This document shows, one piece after another, positions 1-6,911 of a stretch of 9,658 bases of DNA; position 1 is the stretch's first letter; each line of letters begins with the position of its first letter. This stretch comes from an uncultured Clostridia bacterium (GTDB lineage: Bacteria; Bacillota; Clostridia; Oscillospirales; CAG-272): contig CAMGRB010000031.1 of the NCBI GenBank assembly GCA_946061315.1, forward strand, positions 1 through 9,658, in the 5' to 3' direction. A program made the position numbers and the translations under genes. Below the pieces are notes generated by a model. It was given only the letters and a program-made list of their open reading frames with translations. It searched no databases and was not told the origin of the DNA.

Positions 1-1
1 A

Positions 2-169
2 AAGAGCGGATGCAAGGTTATCGGTGCCATTCTCAATAAGGTGCCCGACGGCTCGTCGTCGTATTACAGCAGATATTATAAAAAACATTCAAGATACGGA
101 GATTACGGATACGAAAGATCCAATGATAAAAAAGGTAAAGGTCTTAAATTCAAAAAAACTTCAAAATGA
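2..169 (+). CDS. C-terminal end of a CpsD/CapB-family tyrosine kinase (5' end outside window)
   Basis: An open frame enters from the left edge and ends at TGA 167-169, leaving 55 residues. It reads like the end of a bacterial tyrosine (BY) kinase that controls capsule or exopolysaccharide export. The segment VIGAILNKVP matches the beta-strand near the C-terminus of these MinD-like ATPases (usually G-x-VLN). It is followed by a tail with seven tyrosines in 17 residues (YY, YY, Y, Y, Y) and then a lysine-rich end. In the family this tyrosine cluster is the autophosphorylation site that regulates assembly with the Wzd/CpsC membrane partner. The catalytic Walker motifs lie outside the window, so the call rests on the tail and on the polysaccharide polymerase that follows. 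Other MinD/ParA-type proteins lack such a tail. Confidence 0.75.
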   Translation, partial: KSGCKVIGAILNKVPDGSSSYYSRYYKKHSRYGDYGYERSNDKKGKGLKFKKTSK

Positions 170-193
170 ACGGGCCCTACCCGTCGGATATTG

Positions 194-221
194 AAAAGCG
201 GCGCATCTCTGTGCCGTTTTT
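194..221 (+). terminator. Rho-independent terminator between kinase and polymerase genes
   Basis: AAAA, then an 8-bp stem (198-205 with 210-217, two G-U pairs), a TCTC loop, and a run of T at 217-221. It begins 25 bases after the kinase stop. Only about 30 bases separate it from the polymerase start, and I see no convincing promoter there. It may therefore act as a partial terminator inside the operon. Confidence 0.7.
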
Positions 222-252
222 CGTTCAATAAATCAAAAGATGAGGTGAGTAA

Positions 253-1614
253 ATGAGTAAAATAAAAAAGACCGTGTCGGCTCTTCTCGACGGATATTAT
301 TATCCTATCTTCGTTGCGGTCATTGTCCTTATCGGTCACTTATTCTCCTGTGAGTTTTTTGCGTTTTCCCTGATTTTTGCAAGTGTGTTTCTCGGCTTTT
401 TACTCTGCGATACTTTGAAATTTTTGATTTCCCCATTTCTTATGACTCTGTTCACCGTGTCGCAAAAAAGCGTTTTGGCCGGGACGTTCTATTCTTCACC
501 GTTTAAGATTTTTATAATAATCTGTGCGGTTACGTTTGTCTGCTTTGCTGTTGCCCATTTCGTTATTTACAGAAAAAAGATCGTGGTATCCGAGTTTTTG
601 AAATCAAAACTTTTTTTGGGATACGTGCTTTTGGCGGCAGCGTTCTTGCTTAACGGACTGTTCTTTTTTGAAGGCTTTACCCCGGGAAATATAACCTATG
701 CTCTTGCCCTTATCGGTACGCTTTGCATATCTTTTGCTCTCTTTGCCGTAAACCTCGATTTCACAAACGAACTGAAAAAATATTTTCTTTACGTTTTGTA
801 CGTTGCCTCTATGGTCATAGTGGTCGAATTCTTCGCTCTTTTTGCAGGTCAGATACGGATCGAAAACGGAGAAATAGTAAAAGAAAGCATCATTATAGGA
901 TGGGGAATATGCAACAACGTGGGCGCTATGATGGCAATGCTTATTCCTATTCATTTCTACTTTGCCGCCTACAAAAAACGCGGATATATATTCTATGCAA
1001 CGGGCGTTTTATCGTATATTGCAGTCGCCTTATCGCTCAGCCGTGCTTCTCTTTTAGCCGCCACTTTCCTGATATGCGCCTGCGCTGCCGCCGTATGCTT
1101 TATAGGGCCTAACAAAAAGCAGAACAGAATCATCACCGCTTCGCTTGCGTTTGTCGGGATATTGGGAATAATTTTGCTATGGGGCAAAATTTCAAAAGTG
1201 TTTGGAGATTACCTTGCAAGAGGATTTGATAACAACGGAAGATTCGATATATGGCTCCACGGACTTAATGAGTTTGTACGTCACCCGATATTTGGCGCAG
1301 GATTTTACAGCGGATATCCGACCGAATATCAGTACGTTCCGTTCCTTCCTTACAGGTATCATAATACGGTAATTCAGCTTCTCGCAACGTGCGGACTTTT
1401 CGGTTTTCTTTCGTATGCGTTTCACAGGTTTCAGACGGTAAAACTGTTCATCTCAAAAAAGAGCGGAGTTTCTCTTTTCCTTGCCCTCTGCCTGTCGGGA
1501 CTGCTTATTGCAAGCTTGCTTGATAACCATATGTTCAACCTTTATCCGTGCATTTACTATTCGCTCATTTTGCTCATATTTGAAAAGACGGAAGCAAATG
1601 CGCCTACCGAATAA
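253..1614 (+). CDS. Wzy / O-antigen-ligase-like polysaccharide polymerase
   Basis: A 453-residue polytopic membrane protein with about ten or more hydrophobic segments (for example residues 15-30, 37-52, 85-105, 120-138, 148-166, 177-198, 223-238, 245-275, 293-310, 405-422). It probably joins lipid-linked repeat units into an exopolysaccharide or capsule chain on the outer face of the membrane. The family signature (Wzy_C, O-antigen ligase fold) is visible: SLSRASLLA at 261-269, the extracellular-loop motif NGRFDIWLHGLNEF at 328-341, HPIFGAGF at 344-351, and the conserved HN pair at 370-371. Acceptor or donor identity cannot be read from this family. The ATG at 253 is preceded by GAGGTG at a suitable distance. 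The gene follows the kinase tail in the same direction, as in capsule operons. Family call is firm; polymerase versus ligase role is inferred. Confidence 0.85.
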   Translation: MSKIKKTVSALLDGYYYPIFVAVIVLIGHLFSCEFFAFSLIFASVFLGFLLCDTLKFLISPFLMTLFTVSQKSVLAGTFYSSPFKIFIIICAVTFVCFAVAHFVIYRKKIVVSEFLKSKLFLGYVLLAAAFLLNGLFFFEGFTPGNITYALALIGTLCISFALFAVNLDFTNELKKYFLYVLYVASMVIVVEFFALFAGQIRIENGEIVKESIIIGWGICNNVGAMMAMLIPIHFYFAAYKKRGYIFYATGVLSYIAVALSLSRASLLAATFLICACAAAVCFIGPNKKQNRIITASLAFVGILGIILLWGKISKVFGDYLARGFDNNGRFDIWLHGLNEFVRHPIFGAGFYSGYPTEYQYVPFLPYRYHNTVIQLLATCGLFGFLSYAFHRFQTVKLFISKKSGVSLFLALCLSGLLIASLLDNHMFNLYPCIYYSLILLIFEKTEANAPTE

Positions 1615-1616
1615 TC

Positions 1617-1648
1617 AAAAAACAGACTGCCGAGGCAGTCTGTTTTTT
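1617..1648. terminator. Perfect bidirectional terminator between convergent genes
   Basis: A 14-bp perfect inverted repeat (1617-1630 and 1635-1648) with a CGAG loop. Six A at one end and six T at the other make it a terminator in both directions. It starts 3 bases after the polymerase stop and ends 10 bases before the stop of the convergent lipoprotein gene, so it serves both. Confidence 0.95.
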
Positions 1649-1658
1649 ATTTGCTTTA

Positions 1659-3668
1659 TTAAAGTTCTACGGTTTGCGAGGATTTTGCGGTAAAGGTGCC
1701 TCCCGTACATTCAAGAGAGCTTATCTTGCCGCCCTCGTAATCTCCGACCTCTATCTTGTATTCACCGGGGAACACGTTCGCGGAGGAAAATACTACGGAG
1801 AGCTTCGGAGAATATTTCTTCGGAAGCTTGAGAACCACTTCGCCTATCGTATCACCCGAAATTCTGACGTAGTTACCGTAAACGTAAAGGTCCTTCTCCT
1901 CTATTTGTGCGGAGAAATATCTCTGCTCTGCCGAAGTAGGTACCTTGGGCTCGTTCTTTGTGGATATTGAAATTACCGTTCCGCCTTTTATTGTAAAGCT
2001 TCCCTCGCCCGCATCAACGGTTTCAAAGAGGTAGAGCGTTCCGCCGTTTATAGTAACTGCGGGGGAATCTATCGCGTCCGATACGGTTACTATTGACAAT
2101 TTTCCGCCGTCTACGGTTACTGTCGGTGCTTTGAGTCCTTTGTTTGCATTGAGTACGTCTATATTACCTTTGGATACGGTAATGGACGTTACCGCATCGG
2201 CGCAGTCCTCATTTGTGGATACTACCACTTTACCGCACCAGAAAACTATTTCGTTTGCTTTAAGTGCGTCCTCCGCCGAATCTATTCCTATACTGTCACC
2301 GGCGATTCTTATTTTACCGTCCGTCTTGATACCTTTACAGCTGTTGGCAACGGAATACAAAGTCATATCCGGATAATCGGCAGGGTCAACCTTGTAATAT
2401 ACTCCGTTTACCAAAACGTAAGAGCCGAGCGTTGCGTCCTTTGTGTAAGAAAGTGGTGTTGTCTTTATATACACAACGCCAAGGGTCGTTATTTCCACGT
2501 CACCCATTGCATCTATGCCATCGCCTTTGGCATTGATCTTAACATTCGCATAGTTACTAATGGTTACTTTCTTATCGGTTTTTATTCCGTCGCCCTTGGC
2601 GTCTATTATAATGATAGGTCCTTGAGGGTCGGTTTCTTCCGATATAGTTTCTTGAATTTCTTCAGTAACGTTTATCAATACATTCTCGGTTGCGTCTATA
2701 CCATCCGTTGCGGCTTTTATCTCAATTCTGCCGCCGTTTATCTCAACGCCGCCGTAGGAGGAAATGCCGTTTGATTTTGCGTCTATTGTAATGCTTCCGG
2801 AATTTACGGTAACGTAGCCGACTACTGCTTCAAGCGGAACGGTTTCATCGTAATCTCCGCTCTTAAGTCCGCTCTTGCCCGAGGTAATGTTAAACTTACC
2901 GCCGTTTATTGTGAGCTTCTGCTCGCCGTATATTCCGTGATATTTTGCGTTGATATTGTATTTACCGCCGTTTACGACAAGCTCCTTGGTGTTGAAAATA
3001 CCGCTCTTGAAGTTGCCCGTTACGTTAAGAGTTCCCGTGCCGTCAAGAGTAAGTCCGCAGGATTTTACGTAAACCGCACCTTTTTTGAGGTTGGTTTCGC
3101 TATCTGCAAGGGTGCTCTCGTTTACAAGAACTATCGTGACAGAATTACATTTCTCTGCGAATATAACGGGCTCGTTGCCCTTATAGGTAAGATTGAGATT
3201 ATCGAGGATAAGAACTACGTCCTGTCCCGATGCGTTTACGTAGATCTGACCGTTTTCGGAAGTACCTGTAAGACGGTAGAATCCGCCTGTGGATATCTTA
3301 TAAGAGTTTCCGCCTGCCGCAAGATGCGAAACGTCGACGTCTATAACTCCCGAATACTGTTTTGAAGTTCCCTCGTTGCCAAAGATGTCCTCTGCGTCAA
3401 AAATTCCGAGGTTTAACGCCTGATCGACCTTTACGCTATGCTCTATCCGTCCGCTTGTGGGGTCTTTTTTATCGTCGACGGGAACATCGGGGATGTCCGT
3501 TCCCGTGTCCGTAGCGGTATCTGTATCGGTATCCGTTTGCGTATCCGTAGTTTGCGTTTGTGTATCGGTTGACGTATCGGTATTCGTTTCCGTGGGATTA
3601 TCTTTATCGCAGGAAACCAAAGCTACCGCAATTATCAACGTAAGAATAAGTGCCAATATTTTTTTCAA
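1659..3668 (-). CDS. Surface lipoprotein with Cthe_2159-type carbohydrate-binding beta-helix
   Basis: A 669-residue secreted lipoprotein. Residues 1-20 form a lipoprotein signal peptide with lipobox LVSC (Cys20). Residues 26-58 are a Thr/Asp/Gln linker. From about residue 104 to the end come many short beta-helix rungs of the pattern 'xGIxxxxxVxINGGxxxI'. These include NGG at 233-235, 255-257, 311-313 and 541-543, and DGI(D/K) steps at 322-325, 360-363 and 383-386. This matches the family founded on Clostridium thermocellum Cthe_2159 (carbohydrate-binding domain, PF14262), a calcium-binding pectate-lyase-like helix that binds cellulose or pectin-like acidic sugars. No pectate-lyase catalytic set was recognised, so binding rather than cleavage is inferred. 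The start is TTG at 3666-3668, supported by GGAGGT at 3677-3682 and an upstream promoter. An acidic insertion at about 334-350 interrupts the rungs. Confidence 0.88.
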   Translation of the reverse strand: MKKILALILTLIIAVALVSCDKDNPTETNTDTSTDTQTQTTDTQTDTDTDTATDTGTDIPDVPVDDKKDPTSGRIEHSVKVDQALNLGIFDAEDIFGNEGTSKQYSGVIDVDVSHLAAGGNSYKISTGGFYRLTGTSENGQIYVNASGQDVVLILDNLNLTYKGNEPVIFAEKCNSVTIVLVNESTLADSETNLKKGAVYVKSCGLTLDGTGTLNVTGNFKSGIFNTKELVVNGGKYNINAKYHGIYGEQKLTINGGKFNITSGKSGLKSGDYDETVPLEAVVGYVTVNSGSITIDAKSNGISSYGGVEINGGRIEIKAATDGIDATENVLINVTEEIQETISEETDPQGPIIIIDAKGDGIKTDKKVTISNYANVKINAKGDGIDAMGDVEITTLGVVYIKTTPLSYTKDATLGSYVLVNGVYYKVDPADYPDMTLYSVANSCKGIKTDGKIRIAGDSIGIDSAEDALKANEIVFWCGKVVVSTNEDCADAVTSITVSKGNIDVLNANKGLKAPTVTVDGGKLSIVTVSDAIDSPAVTINGGTLYLFETVDAGEGSFTIKGGTVISISTKNEPKVPTSAEQRYFSAQIEEKDLYVYGNYVRISGDTIGEVVLKLPKKYSPKLSVVFSSANVFPGEYKIEVGDYEGGKISSLECTGGTFTAKSSQTVEL
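3495..3593 (-). repeat. Thr/Asp-repeat linker coding tract
   Basis: A degenerate 6-base tandem repeat (ACN GAY on the minus strand) encoding alternating Thr-Asp with a few Gln, Ser, Ala and Gly. It forms the flexible linker between the lipid-anchored cysteine and the beta-helix. The same type of tract occurs at 8001-8123. Codons vary between units, so the repeat is conserved at protein level rather than being a fresh slippage expansion. Confidence 0.85.
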
Positions 3669-3676
3669 TTCCGATT

Positions 3677-3682
3677 ACCTCC
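3677..3682 (-). promoter_or_regulatory. Ribosome binding site supporting a TTG start
   Basis: GGAGGT on the minus strand lies 8 bases before the TTG codon at 3666-3668. That codon begins a complete lipoprotein signal sequence (MKKIL...LVSC). This fixes the unusual TTG as the start of the carbohydrate-binding lipoprotein. Confidence 0.85.
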
Positions 3683-3702
3683 GTTCTTCGGTTTACATAA
3701 TC

Positions 3703-3731
3703 ATTTTAGCACAAAAAAACATTTAAGTCAA
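3703..3731 (-). promoter_or_regulatory. Sigma-A-type promoter of the carbohydrate-binding lipoprotein
   Basis: On the minus strand: TTGACT (3726-3731), 17-base spacer, TAAAAT (3703-3708), with an extended -10 TGC directly before the -10. It lies about 35 bases upstream of the TTG start, so the gene probably has its own monocistronic transcript. I see no repressor site with confidence. Confidence 0.8.
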
Positions 3732-3828
3732 TCAATTTTATCAACATATTTCACAAATGATACTTAAAATTTACCCACAACCGAAAAAATCGGTCAAAAT
3801 TGGAGTGCAAATGCTTAAACCTTCAAAA

Positions 3829-4188
3829 TTATGCAAATAACCATTCTCTGAAAAATACAATGGCAAGCACAATGCCTAAAGCAATGAAAATTGTAGCAAA
3901 CAAGCAATGAAAAAACGTTGCCTCTTTGGAAGTTATAGGCTTCATTTTGTAAACAGAATTTTTTAGTGATACGCTTTCCCAATTATTTGCCAGCGCATAT
4001 ACATACCCGCCTGCTAAAACAAACCAAGAAATAGAGGATAAAGCGGCTAACCAAAGAACTATATTTTTAGCAAATCCATAAATCAGCAACAAAGTAAAGG
4101 ACAGCACAAACGGCAAAAGACCAAATACATACGTCAAAATTGTTTGTTTTCGTTGTGTTGATTTCCTTTTTGAAATTTTTTTAGACAT
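3829..4188 (-). CDS. Small three-helix membrane protein of unknown function
   Basis: A 119-residue protein not recognised as a member of a named family. The N-terminus is very basic (11 Lys/Arg in the first 14 or so residues, with Ser/Thr). It is followed by hydrophobic stretches at about 17-38, 42-66 and 91-113, with a polar loop at 67-90 (NNWESVSLKNSVYKMKP). A cytoplasmic N-terminus is expected from the positive-inside rule. The ATG at 4186-4188 has AAAGGA 6 bases upstream. It sits 29 bases after the rRNA methyltransferase gene on the same strand, so co-transcription is possible. By hand count the gene is only about 34% GC, lower than the genes on either side, which hints at separate origin or weak codon selection. 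I see no good terminator after it. Confidence 0.6.
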   Translation of the reverse strand: MSKKISKRKSTQRKQTILTYVFGLLPFVLSFTLLLIYGFAKNIVLWLAALSSISWFVLAGGYVYALANNWESVSLKNSVYKMKPITSKEATFFHCLFATIFIALGIVLAIVFFREWLFA

Positions 4189-4217
4189 GATATATCCTTT
4201 CGTAGTTAGTGAAATTT

Positions 4218-5513
4218 TTACTTTACAGAAATGCGGGTTAAGTACACGACAGATTCGACGTGTGAAGTTTTTGGGAACATATTGAAGGTAAACACAGGTG
4301 AGGCGATTTGGTACTTTAGTAAGAGTTTTTTAAGATCTCTTGCCAGAGTGTCGGGGTTGCAGGAAACGTAAATTATTTTTTGAGGGGACAAAGAAAGAAG
4401 TTTATCAAGCATAAAAGGCGAGCAACCCTTTCTTGGCGGATCGACTATGCAAAGGGACACCTTTTTGTTGAATTTTGCGGCGTCACCCTCGAAAAAGGTT
4501 ATGTTTTTGCAACCGTTTATTTCGGCGTTTTTCTTTGCGTCGCAAACAGCGCTTGGCTCTATCTCAACGCCCGTTACCTTTGCGCCGCTTCTCTTTGCAA
4601 GAATAAGGCCGATAGTGCCTGTTCCGCAAAACAGATCGGCACACTCTTCCCCCTTTTTGAGCTTTGCAAGAGAAATGACCTTTTCGTAAAGCATTTCGGC
4701 GCAATCGTGATTGACCTGATAAAACGACTTCGGAGATACTATGAAGTCAAGACCGCAAAGGGTGTCCTTTATATATCCGTCGCCGTATATCTTTTCAAAC
4801 TTGCAGTTTTCAAGTGCGAATTTTTTATCATTGTTTACCGAATACAAAACGGTTGAAACGGACGGAAATTTCCCCGTCAGTCTTTTTGCGTAAGCGGATA
4901 GAAGTTCTTTATTCTCGGCAGATGAAGAAAAAATCGGGCAGACCATAATTTTTCCGTTTTCGCCGTTTGCTTTTCTTATATAGAGCGCTCTTTGGTTATC
5001 ACCGAGATATTTTGCGGTAAAAGCGGCTATTTCGTCAAAGACGGGCAAGTTAATGAGGCACTTATCGTGCGCCACTATCCTCTCGCTTGACGCTTCCTTA
5101 TATCCGTACCCGTCGCCGTCAAAGAATAATACTACCTTGTTTCTGTATTTTTCGGACACGGGGGCGAGCGTTTTTTCAACTTCGATTTCAAAACCGTTCT
5201 TTTTTAAGATGCTTTTTACATAGTCAGATTTTACCTTGTTTTCGTTTTCAGGGGTCGTATTGAGAAAAGCGCATCCGCCACATTCACGGAAGCACGCGCA
5301 GGACGGCTTTATTCTGAAAGGGGATTCCTTTATTATATTAAGAAGTTCGGCATAGGCATATTTCGGAAATATCTCGGTTATTATGATTTCACATTCTTCT
5401 CCGTTTACGGCGCCCCTGACGAAAACCGCCATGCCGTCTATATGGCACACGCCGTTTGCGAAAATATTCATACTTTCAATAAAAACAGTATGTTTTTCCC
5501 CGATATGAAGCAT
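4218..5513 (-). CDS. rlmD: 23S rRNA (uracil-C5) methyltransferase, TrmA/RlmD (RumA) family
   Basis: A 431-residue SAM-dependent enzyme that makes 5-methyluridine in 23S rRNA. The E. coli RlmD target is U1939; Gram-positive homologues may also modify U747. Domain order fits the family. A TRAM RNA-binding domain spans about residues 3-60. An iron-sulfur cluster set follows: C72, C78, C81 (C-x5-C-x2-C, with CGGC) and distal C152. FYQVN is at 264-268. SAM motif DLFCGTGTIG is at 293-302, with VDPPRKGC at 357-364. The catalytic nucleophile is C385 in SCNP, and the catalytic-base glutamate is E420 in HVE. All key residues are present and the length is normal. The ATG at 5511-5513 has GGAGG 5 bases upstream. 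Exact target (RlmD versus RlmCD type) cannot be read from sequence. It is divergent from the rlmA gene. Confidence 0.92.
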   Translation of the reverse strand: MLHIGEKHTVFIESMNIFANGVCHIDGMAVFVRGAVNGEECEIIITEIFPKYAYAELLNIIKESPFRIKPSCACFRECGGCAFLNTTPENENKVKSDYVKSILKKNGFEIEVEKTLAPVSEKYRNKVVLFFDGDGYGYKEASSERIVAHDKCLINLPVFDEIAAFTAKYLGDNQRALYIRKANGENGKIMVCPIFSSSAENKELLSAYAKRLTGKFPSVSTVLYSVNNDKKFALENCKFEKIYGDGYIKDTLCGLDFIVSPKSFYQVNHDCAEMLYEKVISLAKLKKGEECADLFCGTGTIGLILAKRSGAKVTGVEIEPSAVCDAKKNAEINGCKNITFFEGDAAKFNKKVSLCIVDPPRKGCSPFMLDKLLSLSPQKIIYVSCNPDTLARDLKKLLLKYQIASPVFTFNMFPKTSHVESVVYLTRISVK

Positions 5514-5530
5514 AATTTCCTCCGAAAATA

Positions 5531-5559
5531 TTGATTTACAGTCTTTTATGTATTAAAAT
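5531..5559 (+). promoter_or_regulatory. Sigma-A-type promoter of rlmA
   Basis: TTGATT (5531-5536), 17-base spacer, TAAAAT (5554-5559). The expected transcript starts about 25 bases before the ATG at 5591. It lies in the 77-base gap between the divergent rRNA methyltransferase genes. I could not place a clear promoter for the minus-strand rlmD gene in the same gap. Confidence 0.75.
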
Positions 5560-5579
5560 ATAGAAAAATTCCTTTTTGA

Positions 5580-5585
5580 AAGGAG
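5580..5585 (+). promoter_or_regulatory. Ribosome binding site that fixes the rlmA start at 5591
   Basis: AAGGAG ends 5 bases before ATG 5591-5593. An upstream in-frame TTG at 5576 overlaps this site and has no site of its own, so the longer reading is unlikely. Confidence 0.85.
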
Positions 5586-5590
5586 ATTTT

Positions 5591-6415
5591 ATGAAAGACA
5601 CGCATTTTATTTGCCCGATATGCAAAAAAGAGCTTTTACGAGAGGAAAACACGCTGAAATGCGAAAATTCCCACTCGTTTGATATATCCTCATCGGGATA
5701 CGTAAATCTCTTAAACCCCGGCAAGAAAAACAATTCAAGGGCGGGCGATTCAAAAGAGATGATACGTGCGAGGACATCCTTTCTTAACAGCGGTTACTAC
5801 GGCAAAATAAAAGATACGCTTTGCGATATTGTACGTGCCAAAAGTGGCGGTCTTATAGCTGACGCAGGGTGCGGCGAGGGATATTACACGGGAAACATTG
5901 CAAAAGCGTGCCCAGACTCTTACGTTATAGGAATAGATATGTCAAAATACGGCGCCGAGCACGGTGCAAAAACTGCACGGCGTGAGGGAGTTACCAATCT
6001 TTCTTATATAGTTTCAAGTATTTTTGATATACCTCTTACCGACAACTCGACCTCCACGGTTATAAATATGTTTGCGCCCGTTGCCTGCTCCGAATTTGCA
6101 AGAATAATGAAAAAGGGTGGGGCTCTTATTGTCGGCGTGGCGGGTAAAAGCCACCTTGACGGGCTTAAAAGGGTTTTATACTCCGACGTTTACGACAACG
6201 AGGAGAGCACCGACGAATACGACGGGTTCAAGTTTATCGAGTGTAAAAACCTCAAATATGAAGCGAAAATAGTGGGAAATGACACGATAAAAAATCTTTT
6301 TACAATGACGCCGTATTATTTCAGAACGTCGCTTGACGACAAGAAAAAACTTGACGGCGTTGAAGAATTATCGACACATATCGAGGTTAATTTTTATATT
6401 TACGAAAAAATCTGA
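5591..6415 (+). CDS. rlmA: 23S rRNA (guanine-N1) methyltransferase, RlmA family
   Basis: A 274-residue SAM-dependent methyltransferase of the RlmA (RrmA/TlrB) family, which methylates N1 of G745 (Gram-negative type) or G748 (Gram-positive type) in hairpin 35 of 23S rRNA. That site is in the peptide exit tunnel near the macrolide site. Seen in order: a zinc-binding motif with C8, C11, C24 and H28 (CPIC ... CENSH), the family hallmark SFDISSSGYVNLL, and RAGDSKEM just after it. Next comes SAM motif I (ADAGCGEGYY, about 90-99), then a Rossmann fold with IGIDMSKYG, and a C-terminal segment with TPYYFRT. All are intact and the length is normal for the family. It has its own promoter and a terminator shared with the convergent peptidase gene. 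Whether it modifies G745 or G748 cannot be told here; a Gram-positive host favours G748. Confidence 0.9.
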   Translation: MKDTHFICPICKKELLREENTLKCENSHSFDISSSGYVNLLNPGKKNNSRAGDSKEMIRARTSFLNSGYYGKIKDTLCDIVRAKSGGLIADAGCGEGYYTGNIAKACPDSYVIGIDMSKYGAEHGAKTARREGVTNLSYIVSSIFDIPLTDNSTSTVINMFAPVACSEFARIMKKGGALIVGVAGKSHLDGLKRVLYSDVYDNEESTDEYDGFKFIECKNLKYEAKIVGNDTIKNLFTMTPYYFRTSLDDKKKLDGVEELSTHIEVNFYIYEKI

Positions 6416-6421
6416 CTTTTC

Positions 6422-6465
6422 AAAAAATAATCCGAAGCGTTTACTGCCCTTCGGATTTCTTTTTT
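6422..6465. terminator. Bidirectional terminator overlapping the peptidase stop codon
   Basis: A 9-bp perfect stem (6429-6437 with 6449-6457) and an 11-base loop. T-runs occur on both sides: plus strand 6460-6465, minus strand 6422-6427. The minus-strand gene's stop codon (6441-6443) is inside the loop, and one stem arm encodes its last lysine, serine and glutamate codons. It ends rlmA on the plus strand and the kinase-PqqD-peptidase operon on the minus strand. Confidence 0.9.
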
Positions 6466-6911
6466 ATTATTCTTCTTTTAACTGCCGACAGCTTTGCACG
6501 TATTCTCTTTTTAAGACGCCTTGAAGGCAGAGATGAAATATAGCGCGCGTATTCGGAGCTATCTTTCGGTATTTCGCTCTCATCTCTGAAAACGCGCCCG
6601 ACCACCGCTAAAATACCGTCTTTTTCTATACCGTGTTCAACGGTATATTGATTATCGCCGCACATAAGGTACTCGCCGTTTTTGATTTTTACCACTCTGT
6701 GCAAAACGAACTGACCGTCTGCGCGTTTATAAAGGACTATGTCGCCTTTTTTTACGTCTTTCGGCGATACAAGAGCGACGGAGTCCTTACCCTCGCGTAT
6801 AAGAGGCAACATACTCGTCCCTCTCGGGAAAAGCCTGAACTCACCGCCCGAGGATATAACCTCGTCTATCACGCTCCACATTGTAGCAAGGTCGATGTCT
6901 ATCTTACTCAT
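6441..6911 (-). CDS. Soluble S24/S26-family (signal-peptidase-like) protease
   Basis: A 156-residue protein with the core of type I signal peptidase but no membrane anchor. The catalytic serine is S33 in PRGTSMLPLI. The general-base position carries His71 (VLHRVV), as in SipW/ER-type enzymes, in place of the lysine of LepB types. MCGDN at 83-87 fits the conserved G-D-N strand. The first 25 residues are an amphipathic stretch, not a signal anchor, and the last 28 residues are strongly basic (RRLKKRIRAK and onward). The ATG lies within the end of the PqqD-like gene (8-base overlap), with AAGGA 8 bases upstream, so translation is coupled. In this context it may cut a leader peptide bound by the PqqD-like protein. 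That role is inference; a LexA-like or regulatory protease is the alternative. It is the last gene of the operon. Confidence 0.8.
   Translation of the reverse strand: MSKIDIDLATMWSVIDEVISSGGEFRLFPRGTSMLPLIREGKDSVALVSPKDVKKGDIVLYKRADGQFVLHRVVKIKNGEYLMCGDNQYTVEHGIEKDGILAVVGRVFRDESEIPKDSSEYARYISSLPSRRLKKRIRAKLSAVKRRIIKKKSEGQ

Noticed and set aside
3457..3726. Plus-strand frame encoding Val-Ser repeats opposite the large lipoprotein linker
   Set aside because: It is the complement of the Thr/Asp repeat. It has no ribosome binding site and lies inside a well-supported minus-strand gene with its own promoter.
3780..3794. ACCGA-AAAAA-TCGGT hairpin after the small membrane protein gene
   Set aside because: The stem is only 5 bp and is not followed by a T-run on either strand, so it is not supported as a terminator.
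4380..4856. Long plus-strand frame opposite the rRNA uracil methyltransferase
   Set aside because: The minus-strand protein has every catalytic motif of its family. The opposite frame has no recognisable domain or ribosome binding site.
5576..5590. TTG start extending RlmA by five residues
   Set aside because: The TTG and following codons overlap the ribosome binding site used by ATG 5591, and the family begins close to the zinc motif.
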